NCBI GenBank assembly: GCA_947383875.1
Contig: CANDEX010000081.1
Coordinates: 1-6,576, forward strand
DNA from: an uncultured Azospirillum sp.
Lineage (GTDB): Bacteria; Pseudomonadota; Alphaproteobacteria; RF32; CAG-239
DNA length: 6,576 nt
Direction: 5' to 3'
In this document: one piece after another, positions 6,395 to 6,576 of the stretch
Layout of the letters: every line of letters starts with the position of its first letter
How positions within the stretch are numbered: position 1 is the first letter of the stretch
Made by a program: the position numbers and the translations under genes
The notes under the pieces: generated by a model
What the model saw: the letters and a program-made list of their open reading frames with translations, nothing else
What the model was told of the DNA's origin: nothing
The model's database searches: none

Positions 6395-6576
6395 TTATTC
6401 AAAGATGGAAGAAACCGTATACCCTCCTCTGGCAAAAACACCACCATCAATAAAACGATGATCTTTATTCAGAGATGAAATTCTCTTCATGTCTTCTTCA
6501 TCAAGCTCAACAGCCGTGGCGGCAAAATTTTCTTGAAGACGTTCATCATGAATTGTCTTTGGAATAACCACAACAC
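6395..6576 (-). CDS. Aldo/keto reductase, C-terminal part (5' end outside the window)
   Basis: A minus-strand frame runs from the window edge to TAA at 6397-6395, giving the last 59 residues of a protein. It begins VVVIPKTIHDERLQEN, the aldo/keto reductase signature IPK-(S/T)-x(4)-R-x(2)-EN that binds the NADPH adenosine phosphate. It continues with a typical LDEEDMKRISSLN helix and the RFIDGG segment found near the C-terminus of these enzymes. Members reduce aldehydes and ketones with NADPH in the cytoplasm; the substrate cannot be inferred. It converges on lpxK, with about 200 bases of repeat-bearing DNA between them. The frame is intact to its stop, and the ending GGYTVSSIFE fits the family, so I see no sign that the 3' end is damaged. 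Confidence 0.9.
   Translation of the reverse strand, partial: VVVIPKTIHDERLQENFAATAVELDEEDMKRISSLNKDHRFIDGGVFARGGYTVSSIFE

Overview
The window reads as chromosomal housekeeping DNA from a Gram-negative bacterium with moderately low GC (low 40s percent by eye). Presence of lipid A and Kdo genes, a proteobacterial-type Lon and a FliN-type flagellar protein point to a proteobacterium. The order DUF374-type acyltransferase, waaA, lpxK, and a probable lon-hupB pair, suggest an alphaproteobacterium, possibly an uncultured host-associated lineage. That lineage assignment is inference, since there is no rRNA gene here.

Layout. Positions 1-10 hold only the first three codons of a leftward gene, GTG-AAT-AAA (MNK), behind a good ribosome-binding site. 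HU proteins commonly begin this way and hupB often follows lon, so this is probably hupB. Next comes a gene-free stretch ending in a Rho-independent terminator (266-295) that serves lon. The leftward lon gene (313-2658) is complete with all catalytic motifs. A 286-base divergent intergenic region (2659-2944) holds the likely lon promoter, several DnaA-box-like words and a 70-base tract with only 6 G/C bases. It leads into a tight rightward operon of four genes: a short FliN/SpoA-domain protein (2945-3205), a DUF374/LPLAT acyltransferase (3210-3968), waaA Kdo transferase (3971-5236) and lpxK 4'-kinase (5236-6192). Their junctions are +4 nt, +2 nt and a one-base TAATG overlap. Beyond lpxK lies a short region of imperfect repeats (6227-6390), then the 3' end of a convergent aldo/keto reductase gene (6395-6576, cut by the window edge).

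How the genes work together. LpxK phosphorylates the lipid A disaccharide at the 4' position, WaaA adds Kdo to the product, and the acyltransferase probably adds a late acyl chain. The operon therefore encodes three neighbouring late steps of Kdo-lipid A assembly, in reverse order of the pathway. The FliN-like first gene is the odd member, because no other flagellar gene is visible. Lon is a cytoplasmic quality-control protease with its own promoter and terminator.

I found no defence system, mobile element with a transposase, CRISPR array, tRNA or rRNA. The most unusual items are the FliN-led lipid A operon and the repeat element between lpxK and the reductase, which consists of two direct copies and one inverted copy of a roughly 50-base unit.
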